DNA of 58,901 nucleotides from Acidobacteriota bacterium (lineage in GTDB: Bacteria; Actinomycetota; Actinomycetes; Actinomycetales; Microbacteriaceae), in the NCBI GenBank assembly GCA_019351995.1, contig JABBOD010000017.1, positions 1 to 58,901 of the forward strand, read 5' to 3'. Under the pieces are notes generated by a model. It did not search any database. It worked only from the letters and a program-made list of their open reading frames with translations, and was not told the origin of the DNA. The translations under genes were made by a program, and so were the position numbers. Numbering within the stretch: position 1 is the stretch's first letter; each line of letters starts with the position of its first letter. This document shows, piece after piece, positions 40,391-49,441 of this stretch.

Positions 40391-41628
40391 CACGCGACCT
40401 CCTGGCACAACCCGCGCGCGTGTGCGTGCACGTCGTGCTCGAACGCCTCCAGAGCACTCATCACCATCCGTGTCGTCCCGTCCGGGTGGTGACACGCGCC
40501 GCGACCGATGACGAGACCACCCAGTTCGCGCAGTTGTCGGGGGAGCGAGGCATCGCGGTCGCGCCGGGCGAGTCGGCCCATGACCTCGGCGATCTCCGGG
40601 AGGCCGTTCGCGCAGGGGCCGCACTGTCCCGCGGATTGACCAGCCAGATAGTGGGCGATTTCGGCGGCGCGCACCACGCCGCAGTGCCCACGGCTGAGCA
40701 CGATCAGAATGCCCGCCCCGGGGGCTGCCCCGAAGGGCGCGAGTCCGGCCGCGGAGATCGGTGCGTCGAGCGCCTCGCCCGTCGCCCACGCCCCGTGGTA
40801 GCCGCCGACCAGCACGGCTCGCACGCTCTCGACGGCGACGCCGGTCGCCTCCAATGCACGACGCAGAGAGGTGCCGCCCGCGGCCTCGACGACGCGGCGA
40901 GTCCCGTCGACCGCGACGGTCAGCAGTCTCGTTCCGGGATCGTCGGCGGTCCCGACGGAGCGAAACCACGCCGCACCGAACCGGACGATCACGGCGATGT
41001 GGGCGAGGGTCTCGACATTGAGCACGAGGGTCGGGCGTCCCGCGATTCCGGCGATACTGAGGCGCACGACGTGATCGCGGGGGATCGCGCGCCCCCGCTC
41101 GATGGCGTTTGCGACGGCAGAGGCCTCACCGGAGACGAAGCGATCCTCGGTGGTGCGCACGCGCACGCCTCGGGCGTCTGCACGTTCGGCGATCGCGCGC
41201 TGAAGCGGGGCGAGTTGCCCGTCGGTCGTGACCAGGTGCGCCTCGCTCGCGCGGAGCACGCCGGCGACGAGCAGCAGGCCGTCGAGAACGAGGTGCGGCG
41301 ACTGGTGCAGCAGGGTGGCATCCTTGGCGCTCATCGGCTCACCTTCCGACCCGTTCGCGACGACGATGGCGGCTCGACCGGACTCGGCCGCCGACGCGAC
41401 CTTGCGCCAGGTGGGGAAGGCGGCGCCACCCCGTCCGGCGAGCCCCGCCTCCTCCAGCGCAGCCGTCACGCCGTCGACACCGCCCAGCCCGTCGACCGCC
41501 GGCAGCGGACCGAAGGTGGCCAGGTGCGTCCGCAACGAGGGGTCCCCTGTCGCCAACAGCCGACGGACTCCGACGGGTGGCGCCACGAAGGTCTCCTGCT
41601 CATCGGTCAGGGCGTCGAACATGGTCAT
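40390..41628 (-). CDS. NuoF/RnfC-like NADH-binding iron-sulfur flavoprotein
   Basis: A 412-residue homologue of the 51-kDa subunit of complex I. FMN/NADH loop AGRGGAAFPTWRKVA, NGSEGEPMSAKD, an SLBB domain (VVEAAGGTSLRRALEATGV) and the [4Fe-4S] site GQCGPCANGLPE with GRGACHHPDG are present. It would take electrons from NADH and pass them to the adjacent ferredoxin or to the membrane heme protein. ATG at 41628 has AAGGAG upstream and overlaps the membrane protein's stop (ATGA). There is no other complex I or Rnf gene nearby, so this is a stand-alone module rather than respiratory complex I. Confidence 0.9.
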   Translation of the reverse strand: MTMFDALTDEQETFVAPPVGVRRLLATGDPSLRTHLATFGPLPAVDGLGGVDGVTAALEEAGLAGRGGAAFPTWRKVASAAESGRAAIVVANGSEGEPMSAKDATLLHQSPHLVLDGLLLVAGVLRASEAHLVTTDGQLAPLQRAIAERADARGVRVRTTEDRFVSGEASAVANAIERGRAIPRDHVVRLSIAGIAGRPTLVLNVETLAHIAVIVRFGAAWFRSVGTADDPGTRLLTVAVDGTRRVVEAAGGTSLRRALEATGVAVESVRAVLVGGYHGAWATGEALDAPISAAGLAPFGAAPGAGILIVLSRGHCGVVRAAEIAHYLAGQSAGQCGPCANGLPEIAEVMGRLARRDRDASLPRQLRELGGLVIGRGACHHPDGTTRMVMSALEAFEHDVHAHARGLCQEVA

Positions 41629-42227
41629 TGGATCTCCTTGACCTCGGGTGCGGGCGCGATTCGACTCGGGTCGATACGACGATCGAGCCTGGTGGCGCCG
41701 CGGAGTTGGAAGTGGGTGGACAGCCGCCAGATCACCGAACCGGCGACCGCGGAGAAGCAGGCGAGGGCGAGCAGAATGAAGAGGCCGCTTGACGCGTCTG
41801 TCCCGGTTCCGATCGCGTGGAACAGCGCGATGGGCCACATCGCGTACGTCGCCCAGTGCACCACGCGGAAGGCGCGTTGTCCGATCGACCGCCGCAGGAG
41901 GCTGGTGACGACGATCGCGATGATGAGGTCGAACGCCACCGCGCCGAGCCCGAGCCAGAACGGCCGGTACGCGCCGACGAACGGCACGAAGTAGTCGATC
42001 AGGTTCAGCTGCGCGTAGGGGTCGAACAGCAGCGAGACGATGTGGATCAGAATGAAGACGGTGCCGATCAGCGCGCTATTGCGGTGCACGAGGGTGACCG
42101 CGAAGCGCGGCATCCCGAAAGCCGGGCGACCGGAGCGGGTCAAGATGCCCAGCACCACCGTGATGGTCATGAGCACGAGGGCCACCACACCGGTACCGCG
42201 CCCGAGCGCCCAGAGCGCTTCGCTCAT
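41625..42227 (-). CDS. Ferric reductase-like heme membrane protein
   Basis: A 200-residue integral membrane protein with six helices of the ferric-reductase-like/YedZ type. Two His pairs for two b hemes are clear: His48 and His62 in one helix (VHRNSALIGTVFILIHIV), His124 and His137 in the other (VVHWATYAMWPIALFHAIG). It lacks the soluble FAD/NAD domain of full ferric reductases, so electrons would come from the NuoF-like/ferredoxin partners. The C-terminal tail has LRGATRLDRR; the GAT here faintly recalls a flavinylation motif. Overlaps ApbE and NuoF-like genes by 4 nt each. Confidence 0.88.
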   Translation of the reverse strand: MSEALWALGRGTGVVALVLMTITVVLGILTRSGRPAFGMPRFAVTLVHRNSALIGTVFILIHIVSLLFDPYAQLNLIDYFVPFVGAYRPFWLGLGAVAFDLIIAIVVTSLLRRSIGQRAFRVVHWATYAMWPIALFHAIGTGTDASSGLFILLALACFSAVAGSVIWRLSTHFQLRGATRLDRRIDPSRIAPAPEVKEIQ

Positions 42228-43177
42228 CGCCAGACCTCCCACTCCGTTGAACCTTCTTCGGCGGGCCAACCGCCGAGCACGATGACACTGCCATCGGCGG
42301 AGACGAGCCGAGCCGGCAGCCGATGTTCCGTCAGCCGCTGAGGGGCGCGCGCGCCCCACACGATGGCGGCCGTGCTCAGCGCGTTCGCGACAAGACAGCT
42401 CGGGCCGGCGACCGTGGCGCTGCGCCAGATCGACGGCGCGGAGGTGCCGGTCACCGGGTCGATGATGTGGTGCACGATCGCCTGGCCCCGCCGCCAGCTC
42501 CGGCGCTGCGTGCTCGAGGTGGCGATGGCGGTCCCGCCCTGCACGGAGATCTGACCTGACGGATCGCCAGGAAGATCCTGCACCGTCACCTGCCATCCCC
42601 CGTCGGGCGTTGCCCCTGCGGTGGCGACGTCGCCCCCCAGGCTGACCAGAGCGCCGACCCCGAGCTCGCTCGCCACGCGGGCCGCTGCCCGGTCGGCGGC
42701 GACCGCCTTGGCCGTGGCGCCCAGGTCGAGGACGAGTCCCGAAGGCACCGTGAGGAGCTGGCCGTCGAGGTGCAGATAGCGCCACCCGGGCCGAGTCGAG
42801 GCGATCGCGCGCACGGGGCCGTCATCATCGAGAACCAGACGGATGTCGCGGTCGTAGCCGATCGCATCCATCGCCGTGCCCAGTGTGGGGTCGACGGCGC
42901 CATCGGTCAGCTCGGCCGCCATCAGAGCCGCGCGGATCAAGGCCGCGAGGGTGGCGCTGATCGGAGCAGCCTCGATCGCCCGCCCGCGGAATGCGGCCAG
43001 TTCGGAGTCGTCGCGGAAGCGGCTGCTCGCGAGTTCGACGGCCATGGTTTCCTCGTCGACGATCGCCCTGGCGGCCTCGAGTGCATCGGGCTCGGTGACG
43101 ACGAGCCGACCGGTGGTGCTCCAGAGCTCCCAGTCGGTGCCGACCGGCGCGGGCTTATGAGCCGTTCGACGTGACAT
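42224..43177 (-). CDS. apbE: ApbE-family FMN transferase
   Basis: A 317-residue ApbE protein, which attaches FMN to Thr/Ser of exported redox proteins through a phosphoester bond, using FAD. Mg/FAD motifs: LVLDLGATAKAVAADRA, LVSLGGDVATAG, VHHIIDPVTGTSA and the substrate loop around MDAIGYDRD. No signal peptide or lipobox is visible, unlike Gram-negative ApbE, which suggests action inside or a non-standard location. The ATG at 43177 is chosen; a GTG 9 nt upstream is possible. No FMN_bind-domain protein is in the operon, so its substrate is not evident. Overlaps both neighbours. Confidence 0.9.
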   Translation of the reverse strand: MSRRTAHKPAPVGTDWELWSTTGRLVVTEPDALEAARAIVDEETMAVELASSRFRDDSELAAFRGRAIEAAPISATLAALIRAALMAAELTDGAVDPTLGTAMDAIGYDRDIRLVLDDDGPVRAIASTRPGWRYLHLDGQLLTVPSGLVLDLGATAKAVAADRAAARVASELGVGALVSLGGDVATAGATPDGGWQVTVQDLPGDPSGQISVQGGTAIATSSTQRRSWRRGQAIVHHIIDPVTGTSAPSIWRSATVAGPSCLVANALSTAAIVWGARAPQRLTEHRLPARLVSADGSVIVLGGWPAEEGSTEWEVWR

Positions 43178-43418
43178 GGGATCCACCGCCGTTGCCGAAC
43201 CCGATGCCGCTCTGGCTGTTGAAGCCGTTCTGTTGCTGGTTCAGCTGGTTTCCGTCGTCTCCCTGGGTCGTGCCCGAGACGGTCGAGGAGGTCGAGGAGT
43301 GCGACGACGCTCCCGCCCAGACCGAAATCCCGATGAGCGATGCCAACGCCGCGCCGCCGAAGCCGAGCATCGTGCTGATCTGCCGCGCGGTGCGGGTTCC
43401 CGTTTCTCGGACGTTCAT
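43155..43418 (-). CDS. Small membrane protein with Ser/Gly/Asn-rich tail
   Basis: An 87-residue protein with a short basic N-terminus (MNVRETGTRTAR), one hydrophobic segment (LGFGGAALASLIGISVWAGA) and a low-complexity exported tail rich in Ser, Thr, Asn, Gln and Gly (SHSSTSSTVSGTTQGDD). GAGGA lies 7-8 nt before the ATG at 43418. Its 3' end overlaps apbE by 23 nt, tying it to the electron-transfer operon. It is a paralogue of the next small gene, sharing MNVR(E/D) and layout. Function unknown; being exported and next to ApbE it is a conceivable flavin carrier or anchor. Confidence 0.8.
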   Translation of the reverse strand: MNVRETGTRTARQISTMLGFGGAALASLIGISVWAGASSHSSTSSTVSGTTQGDDGNQLNQQQNGFNSQSGIGFGNGGGSHVTSNGS

Positions 43419-43542
43419 GTCTGGTCCTCGTTCCTCGTGATCTCTGAAGTCTGGTCGCGGCTGTTCCCGCACCCCTATGGGATGGGTCGGAGGCGCCTGT
43501 GCGTCCCCCCTGCGAGGTGTGAACTCTTACATCTGCGACGGC

Positions 43543-43791
43543 TCACGATCCGGTGGAACTGGCGTGGCTCGAAGAACCACTGCCGGACTGGACGGAGGAG
43601 GACGTGGACGAGCTCGACGAACCCCCGATCGCGGAACTCGATGTCGAACTCGAGGTGCTGGACCCGGTGGCAGCCGTCGACCCGTGCAGCATGATCCCCA
43701 CGCCCAACGCGCCGGTCGTGACGATTCCCAATCCGGCCAGGACGGATGTCACCCGACGGGCCCCCAAGCGCCCTGCGTCTCGCACGTTCAT
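43543..43791 (-). CDS. Small membrane protein with Ser-rich tail (paralogue of 43155 gene)
   Basis: An 82-residue protein: basic N-terminus (MNVRDAGRLGARR), one hydrophobic helix (VLAGLGIVTTGALGVGIML) and a tail of about 45 residues made almost only of Ser, Thr and Gly. ATG at 43791 has GAAGGG about 8 nt upstream; a GTG at 43800 is also possible. First gene of the operon, 124 nt before its paralogue. The tail is the type seen in flexible envelope-spanning linkers. Two tandem paralogues with diverged tails suggest a structural part of the redox module. Confidence 0.78.
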   Translation of the reverse strand: MNVRDAGRLGARRVTSVLAGLGIVTTGALGVGIMLHGSTAATGSSTSSSTSSSAIGGSSSSSTSSSVQSGSGSSSHASSTGS

Positions 43792-43926
43792 GTTCTGCAC
43801 CCTTCGCTTGTCCCCCCGATCGTTGTCGCGTCATCTTGATGATTCCTCTGAGCACGCGGTGAACTCGCGCAGTGTCGCTCGCCCCGTGCCCCAGCGGCTC
43901 CGCGGAGATCATGGCAGGCTGTTCGA

Positions 43927-44766
43927 GTGACGACGACACCGGTTCCCACTCTTGCTTTCCATGACGGACACACCATTCCCCAACTCGGATTCGGGCTGTA
44001 CCGGGTCGCCCCTGACGAGGCAGAGCGGATCGTTTCCGACGCTCTCGAGGTCGGCTATCGCCACATCGATACCGCCGCTTTGTACGGCAATGAGGTCGGC
44101 GTCGGACGGGCGATCGCCGCGTCCGGCATCCCCCGTGACGAGCTGTTCATCACGACCAAGCTGTGGAACTCCGACCAGGGCACGCAGTCCGCTTTCGACG
44201 CGATCGATCTCAGCCTGGAGAAGCTCGGGCTCGAGAGCGTGAACCTCTACCTCATCCATTGGCCGGTGCCGTCCCGAGATCTGTTCGTCGAGACCTGGAA
44301 GGCGCTCGAACAGATTCAGGCGGATGGCAAGTCCACGTCGATCGGCGTGTCCAACTTCCGCCTGTCCGACCTCGATCGCGTGCTCGCGGAGACCGATACC
44401 GTACCCGTGCTGAACCAGATCGAGTTGCACCCGCTGTTCACCCAGCTGCCTCTGCGCGAGTACGGCGCGGCCCACGGCATCCTCACTGAGTCGTGGGGTC
44501 CGCTGGGTCACGCCCAGGTCAACATCTTCGACGAGGGGCCGGTCGCCGCCGCAGCCGCGGCGCACGGGGTGTCGCCGGCGCAGGCGATCATCCGCTGGCA
44601 TCTGCAGAACGGTCTCGTGGTGATTCCCAAGTCGAACTCGCGCGAGCGGATGGCGCAGAACTTCGACGTGTTCGGATTCGAGCTGAGCGACGCGGAGGTG
44701 TCGGCCATCAGCGCGCTCAACCGCGATCACCGCTCGGGCGGCCACCCGGACGAGGTCGGCGCGTAG
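43927..44766 (+). CDS. Aldo/keto reductase
   Basis: A 279-residue AKR of the AKR5 (2,5-diketo-D-gluconate reductase-like) branch. The tetrad is visible in YRHIDTAALYGNEVGVG (Asp, Tyr), TTKLWNSD (Lys) and NLYLIHWPVP (His); the NADPH site is GLVVIPKSNSRERMAQN. GTG at 43927 is the start. It is divergent from the small Ser-rich protein genes and ends convergent with the metallo-hydrolase gene across a short hairpin. Confidence 0.94.
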   Translation: MTTTPVPTLAFHDGHTIPQLGFGLYRVAPDEAERIVSDALEVGYRHIDTAALYGNEVGVGRAIAASGIPRDELFITTKLWNSDQGTQSAFDAIDLSLEKLGLESVNLYLIHWPVPSRDLFVETWKALEQIQADGKSTSIGVSNFRLSDLDRVLAETDTVPVLNQIELHPLFTQLPLREYGAAHGILTESWGPLGHAQVNIFDEGPVAAAAAAHGVSPAQAIIRWHLQNGLVVIPKSNSRERMAQNFDVFGFELSDAEVSAISALNRDHRSGGHPDEVGA

Positions 44767-44801
44767 TCGGAATCGGCCCCGACCATCGGGCCCAGCCGAC
44801 T
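44765..44801. terminator. Compact hairpin between convergent genes
   Basis: AGTCGG (44765-44770) pairs with CCGACT (44796-44801) and, inside, GGCCC (44775-44779) pairs with GGGCC (44788-44792). It spans the 34-nt gap between the stops of the aldo/keto reductase and the metallo-hydrolase genes and probably ends both transcripts. Confidence 0.6.
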
Positions 44802-45559
44802 CAGAGGACCACGCGCTCGCTTCGCGGTGTCGCGACCAGCGAGTCGCCGAGCCCGGCGTCCGCGAATGCGGCCTCGAAGTCGGCCCGGCTTTCGCTGAAG
44901 TGCTCCCAGTCCTCGACGTGAAGGCCGACCACGCGCGGGCGGCCGAGGAGGCGGGCGGCGGTGGCGGCATCCTGCGACGTCAGCGTCAGTGCAGCGTCGA
45001 TCTCGGGCACGCGCGCGGCCCCCGCGAAGAGCAGCGCGATCTCGATGGAGGGGAAACGCCCCGCGATCTGTTCGACCAGCGGCAGTGACGCGTTATCCCC
45101 GCTGACATAGACGGTCGGCTCACCCGGCTTCTCGAGCACGAATCCCACCACCGGGCCGACCAGCGGGAGCGAGCCGGGCGGTCCGTGCAGGGCGGGCACG
45201 ATCGTGACGGTTGCGTCACCGATGCGGTGTTCTTCCCAGTCGTCGAAACCGAGGACCGAACCGCCGAAGAGATCGGAGGCCGCGAGATGCGTGCTGAGCG
45301 TCAGAGGCCCGGTCGCCAGCAGTTCCATGCCCTCCCAGTCGAGGTTGTCCTTGTGCCCGTGGTGCGACAGCAGCACCAGGTCGATGGTGCCGAGGTCGCT
45401 CCGCGAGATCCCCGGTCCCGCGGTTTTCACGAGCGTCGTCTCGTCCGGATCGCGGTAGCTCTGCGGCGGGTCGAAGGTCGGATCGGTGATGATCCGCAGC
45501 CCACCCCACTCGAGAAGCGCGGTTGGTCCACCCAGGTACGTCACGGCCGTCGTCGACAT
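44801..45559 (-). CDS. Metallo-beta-lactamase-fold hydrolase (UlaG-like)
   Basis: A 252-residue MBL-fold protein. It opens with [24 protein letters not shown], as in UlaG/YtnP-type members. The metal motif reads [13 protein letters not shown], where the usual HxHxDH has Lys-Asp-Asn, so at least one metal ligand departs from the classic set. Later ligands are in [10 protein letters not shown] and VSGDNASL (Asp) and [13 protein letters not shown]. It may still bind one or two metals. Substrate unknown. The ATG at 45559 is only 11 nt from the divergent ATG at 45571, and TAGGGT lies 6 nt upstream, so it must be leaderless. Confidence 0.87.
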   Translation of the reverse strand: MSTTAVTYLGGPTALLEWGGLRIITDPTFDPPQSYRDPDETTLVKTAGPGISRSDLGTIDLVLLSHHGHKDNLDWEGMELLATGPLTLSTHLAASDLFGGSVLGFDDWEEHRIGDATVTIVPALHGPPGSLPLVGPVVGFVLEKPGEPTVYVSGDNASLPLVEQIAGRFPSIEIALLFAGAARVPEIDAALTLTSQDAATAARLLGRPRVVGLHVEDWEHFSESRADFEAAFADAGLGDSLVATPRSERVVL

Positions 45560-45571
45560 ACCCTGACCCTA
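45559..45571. promoter_or_regulatory. Overlapping back-to-back leaderless promoters
   Basis: On the plus strand TACCCT (45559-45564) lies 6 nt before the ATG at 45571. On the minus strand TAGGGT (45571-45566) lies 6 nt before the ATG at 45559. Each -10 box therefore overlaps the other gene's start codon, and only 11 nt separate the two ATGs. Both genes must start translation at the first transcribed base, and RNA polymerase can serve only one at a time. Confidence 0.75.
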
Positions 45572-47523
45572 TGACGAACCGGCTGCGGGATGCTGTCAGC
45601 CCATACCTGCGAGCCCACGCGGACAACCCGGTGAGCTGGTGGCCGTGGGGCGAAGAGGCTTTCGCGGAGGCAGCGGCGCGTGACATCCCGGTGTTCATCT
45701 CGATCGGCTATTCGACGTGCCACTGGTGCCATGTGATGGCTCGCGAGAGCTTCTCCGACCCCGCGCTCGCCGCGTTCCTGAACGACAACTTCGTGGCCAT
45801 CAAGGTGGACCGGGAGGAGCATCCCGAGGTGGATGACGCCTATCTCGCCGCCGCCAGCGCCTTCACCGGCAACCTGGGTTGGCCTCTGTCCGTGTTCGCC
45901 ACGCCCGCGGGAGCCGCGTTCTTCGCCGGTACCTACTACCCGCCGCGGCCGGTCGGGGAGACCCCGTCTTTCCGGATGGTGCTCGACGCGATCCTCGAGG
46001 CGTGGGGCGAGCGGCGCGGCGAGGTCGAGGGTGCGGCCGGCGCGGTGCTGGAAGCGCTTGCGGCGGCTCGGGTGGGGGTGCCGTCCGCCCTGCCGACCGC
46101 CGTACAGCTCGACGCGGCGGTCGCCAGACTCGCGCGATTCGAAGACCCGGAGTTCGGTGGCCTCGGCCGCGGCGCGAAGTTCCCGAACGCACCGGTGATC
46201 TCCTTCCTGGCGTCGCGGGCGGGTGCGGGCAACGCGGACGCCGCGGATTTCGCCTCCCGCCTGCGTGCCAGGCTGGCAGAGTCCGCGCTGCGGGACCCGG
46301 TCGATGGCGGCTTCTTCCGCTACGCCGTGCAGCGTGACTGGAGCGAGCCGCATTACGAGCGCATGCTCAGCGACAACGCGCAGCTGCTGTCGGCCTTCTC
46401 CGCAGCTGCTGCGGTGGCCGATGTCTGGGCAAACGAGGCCCCGAGGCGAGCAGCGACTCGAGACCGGGTCTCGCCAGACATCGGGCACTCCGCTCCCGTG
46501 CCGTCCGCGGTCGCTGCGGGCGTTGCCGACTTCCTGCTGAACGTGCTGCGCCTGCCGAGCGGCGCCTTCGCGTCGGCTCAGGACAGCGAAAGTCCGATCG
46601 ACGGCGTGCGCAGCGAAGGCGGGTACTACGCGCTGGGTGCTGCAGGTCGCATCGCGCAGCCGCGCCCCGCACTCGACGCCAAGGTGCTGACCGGGCTCAA
46701 CGGCCTCGCGATCGGGGCGCTCGCGTCCGCCGGGGCACGGTGGGGGCATCCGGAGTGGATCGCCGCCGCGCGCACCGCAGCGGATGCCGTTCTCGGCATG
46801 CATCTGCCGATGGGCCCCGACGGGCCGCTCGCACGGGCTTCTCTCGACGGCCGAGCCTCGGATGCGGTTGCCACGCTCGAAGACATCGGCGGCCTGGCCG
46901 GAGGGCTGTTACGGCTCTCGCTCGCGCTCGGCGAGGTGCGGTACGCGACGACGGCCCGCGCGCTGATCGAGCGGACGCGACGGGCAGACGGGAGCATCGG
47001 GGCGCCCGGCGGCATCGACCCCGTGCTGGCGGCTCACGGTCTCGCCGTCGCACCGGATCTGGATGACGGGGCCACCCCATCCGGAGCCGCCTTGCTGGCC
47101 GACGCCGCCCTGCTGCTCTGGGGCATGACCGGCGCCGACACCCACCGACGTCTCGCCGAGGACGCCATCGCGCCCGCTCTCGCCAACGCTCTGGACCAGC
47201 CGACCGCGTTCGGGGCCGCCCTCGCTGTCGCGTCGCGGGTCAGGTCACCGCTGCGGCAACTGGTCGTGGTCGTCCCCGATGAGCAGAACCATGAGCAGAA
47301 CCACGAGCAGCACGGTGAGTTCGACCGCCTCGCACTGGTGAATGGCCCCGAGGTGACCGCGGTGGTCACCAGCGCTCAGAGTGTCGCATTCGGGAACGCC
47401 GGCTTCGAACTGTTTCAGAGCCGCGGTCTTCTCGGTGGACGGGCAACTGCGTACCTCTGCACGCACTTCGTGTGCGCGCTGCCCGTGAGCACGGCGGCCG
47501 AACTGGCGAAGCTCCTGGCCTGA
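45571..47523 (+). CDS. Thioredoxin domain-containing protein (DUF255/YyaL family)
   Basis: A 650-residue protein of the YyaL/SSP411 (spermatogenesis-associated 20) family: an N-terminal thioredoxin-like domain ([22 protein letters not shown], Cys50 and Cys53) and a large alpha/alpha-barrel like glycosidases ([24 protein letters not shown]). The N-terminus [28 protein letters not shown] is the family signature. Function is poorly known; the barrel resembles N-acyl-glucosamine epimerase folds. A short in-frame repeat gives [11 protein letters not shown] near residue 572. Start ATG at 45571 is leaderless by position. Confidence 0.92.
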   Translation: MTNRLRDAVSPYLRAHADNPVSWWPWGEEAFAEAAARDIPVFISIGYSTCHWCHVMARESFSDPALAAFLNDNFVAIKVDREEHPEVDDAYLAAASAFTGNLGWPLSVFATPAGAAFFAGTYYPPRPVGETPSFRMVLDAILEAWGERRGEVEGAAGAVLEALAAARVGVPSALPTAVQLDAAVARLARFEDPEFGGLGRGAKFPNAPVISFLASRAGAGNADAADFASRLRARLAESALRDPVDGGFFRYAVQRDWSEPHYERMLSDNAQLLSAFSAAAAVADVWANEAPRRAATRDRVSPDIGHSAPVPSAVAAGVADFLLNVLRLPSGAFASAQDSESPIDGVRSEGGYYALGAAGRIAQPRPALDAKVLTGLNGLAIGALASAGARWGHPEWIAAARTAADAVLGMHLPMGPDGPLARASLDGRASDAVATLEDIGGLAGGLLRLSLALGEVRYATTARALIERTRRADGSIGAPGGIDPVLAAHGLAVAPDLDDGATPSGAALLADAALLLWGMTGADTHRRLAEDAIAPALANALDQPTAFGAALAVASRVRSPLRQLVVVVPDEQNHEQNHEQHGEFDRLALVNGPEVTAVVTSAQSVAFGNAGFELFQSRGLLGGRATAYLCTHFVCALPVSTAAELAKLLA

Positions 47524-47645
47524 TCTACCGTTCCCGCAGTTCGAGGGCGATCGGGACGAACTCCTCCTCATCGATCTGTTTCGAGCGCACCAGTCCCGGT
47601 TGCGGTGAACACACGCTCGGATGGGATGGCGGAGTCGCCGCGCGC

Positions 47646-49286
47646 TCAGATCCAGCTCGGGAACCAGTAGTGCAGGCGGGTGTACCAGATGGGAATCGGC
47701 TCGCCGGTCCACATCGGCAGGAAGAAGATGCTGAGCAGCACGCAGAGCCCGAGGAAGACCCCGACGGTTCGCAGCCCGACGACGCGTCGGCGGCGCAGGT
47801 CGCTCGCCTGCCCGATCAGAATCCCGATGACGGCCACCAGGCCCAGGATCAGGTACGGCTCGAAGGCGATCGTGTAGAACTGGAAAACCGTCCGCGTCGA
47901 GTAGAACAGCACCCACGGCAGATAGCCGGCGGCCAGGGCCGTCAGGATGAACGCCTCGCGCCAGACCGCTTTGCGCTTCCACGCACCCCACACCGCGCGG
48001 CCGAGCAGGAAGAACGCGGCCGCGGTCGCGGCCCACCAGATCAGGGGATTCGCGAGATCCAGGATCTGCGAGGAGTTGCCGTTGCCGACATTCTCGTAGA
48101 ACATGCTCGTCGGCCGCTGCAGGAACAGCCAGGTGAGGGGAGCCGCCTGGTAGGGGTGCGGTGTGTGCAGGTTGATGTTGTAGTTGTAGATCTCCGCCTG
48201 GAAGTGGTACCAGCTCTGCAGGCTCACCGGCACCCACGACAGCACCCCGGACCACGCGTTGCCCGCCAACTCGGACCAGTGTCGGTCGTAGCTGGTCGTG
48301 TGGAGGAACCAGCCGGCCCAACTGGCCACATAGGTGACCGCGGCGAGCGGCACCATCAACAGGAAGCTCACGGGACCCTGCTTGAGCAGGGTGCCGCCCA
48401 ACCAGAGAGGCAGGCCCCGTTTGCGGCGGGCGAGCGCATCGGAGACGAGCGAGTAGACGGCGAAGCCCGCCAGGAAGTAGACGCCGCTCCACTTGGTGGC
48501 GCTCGTGATGCCGAACATGAGCGCCGCGGCGAGCATCCACGGGCGCCACCACAAGGCGGGACCCCAGACGGTGGATCGTCCGGCGGCGGAGCGACGCAGC
48601 ATCCACTCGTCGAGTCGTCGCTGGCTCCAGCGCCGATCGAGCAGCATGAAGATCACGCCGATGAGGGCGAAAAGTGCGACAAGTCCGTCGAGCAGGCTCA
48701 CCCGGCTGAGCACGATCGCGTTGCCATCGATGGCCAGCAGGCCGCCGGCGATCACCGTCAGCAGGTGCGAGCGGAACAGCATCCACGCGATCACCATCGT
48801 CAGAATCACCAGCAGGATGCCGCAGATCGCCGTCGAGAACCGCCAGCCGAAGCTGCTGCCACCGCCGAACAGGAACAGCCCGACCGAGATCACCCACTTG
48901 CCGACCGGGGGATGCGCGAGGAACTCGGGACTGGTCGTGTAGTGGTTCGGATCGCCGGCGTTGAAGTACGAGTTGGCGTCACTGTTCCAGGTGCTCTCGT
49001 AGCCGAGGTGCATCAGCGTCCAGGAGTCTTTGACGTAGTACGTCTCGTCGAAGACCAACTCGTGCGGGTACGACAGGTCCCACAGGCGCAGGAACGCCGC
49101 CACCAGCACCACGATCAGCGGGCCGCCCCAGCTCCACAGGCCGCGCAGATCCTGCCGGCGCATCAATCGGTGCCACAGATCGTCGATGCGGGAACCCGTC
49201 AGCTCGGCGATCGTCACCGGGACATCGTATTCGGCGACGCCCGTCTGCAGGCTCAGGCGTGCTCCGGGCGCGGTGCCATGCGTCAA
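47646..49286 (-). CDS. Protein O-mannosyltransferase (PMT, GT39)
   Basis: A 546-residue polytopic membrane enzyme that moves mannose from polyprenyl-phosphate-mannose to exported proteins. The first extracytoplasmic loop carries the catalytic acidic pair (HELVFDETYYVKDSW) and YFNAGDPNHYTTSPEFLAHPP; later PMT motifs are HTPHPYQAAPLTW and a C-terminal run of four to five helices (AFEPYLILGLVAVIGIL). The start is uncertain: the frame opens with TTG at 49286, while GTG at 49217 would give 523 residues; neither has a good ribosome-binding site. Divergent from rsmI, an arrangement conserved in actinobacteria. Confidence 0.92.
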   Translation of the reverse strand: MTHGTAPGARLSLQTGVAEYDVPVTIAELTGSRIDDLWHRLMRRQDLRGLWSWGGPLIVVLVAAFLRLWDLSYPHELVFDETYYVKDSWTLMHLGYESTWNSDANSYFNAGDPNHYTTSPEFLAHPPVGKWVISVGLFLFGGGSSFGWRFSTAICGILLVILTMVIAWMLFRSHLLTVIAGGLLAIDGNAIVLSRVSLLDGLVALFALIGVIFMLLDRRWSQRRLDEWMLRRSAAGRSTVWGPALWWRPWMLAAALMFGITSATKWSGVYFLAGFAVYSLVSDALARRKRGLPLWLGGTLLKQGPVSFLLMVPLAAVTYVASWAGWFLHTTSYDRHWSELAGNAWSGVLSWVPVSLQSWYHFQAEIYNYNINLHTPHPYQAAPLTWLFLQRPTSMFYENVGNGNSSQILDLANPLIWWAATAAAFFLLGRAVWGAWKRKAVWREAFILTALAAGYLPWVLFYSTRTVFQFYTIAFEPYLILGLVAVIGILIGQASDLRRRRVVGLRTVGVFLGLCVLLSIFFLPMWTGEPIPIWYTRLHYWFPSWI

Positions 49287-49370
49287 AGATTCAGGAGAAC
49301 TCGTCGATCCCGGGGCGAGGTGGGTCTCCTTCGCCTCCTTTGTCCTGAATCCATGACCGCGGTCTCCCGG

Positions 49371-49418
49371 ACGCGGGTGCCTACGCGGGTGCCTACGCGG
49401 GTGCCGACGCGGGTGCCG
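49371..49418 (+). repeat. Four tandem 12-bp repeats before rsmI
   Basis: Two copies of ACGCGGGTGCCT (49371-49382, 49383-49394) are followed by two of ACGCGGGTGCCG (49395-49406, 49407-49418). They lie in the divergent PMT/rsmI control region, within a possible 30-codon frame (ATG 49353 to TGA 49445) that reads repeated VPTR and whose stop overlaps the rsmI GTG. The number of copies could vary between strains. Confidence 0.85.
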
Positions 49419-49441
49419 ACTCGGCGCGGCAGAATGGCGGG

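Noticed and set aside
49371..49418. CRISPR-like array
   Set aside because: The four 12-bp units are directly adjacent with no spacers, and there are no cas genes.
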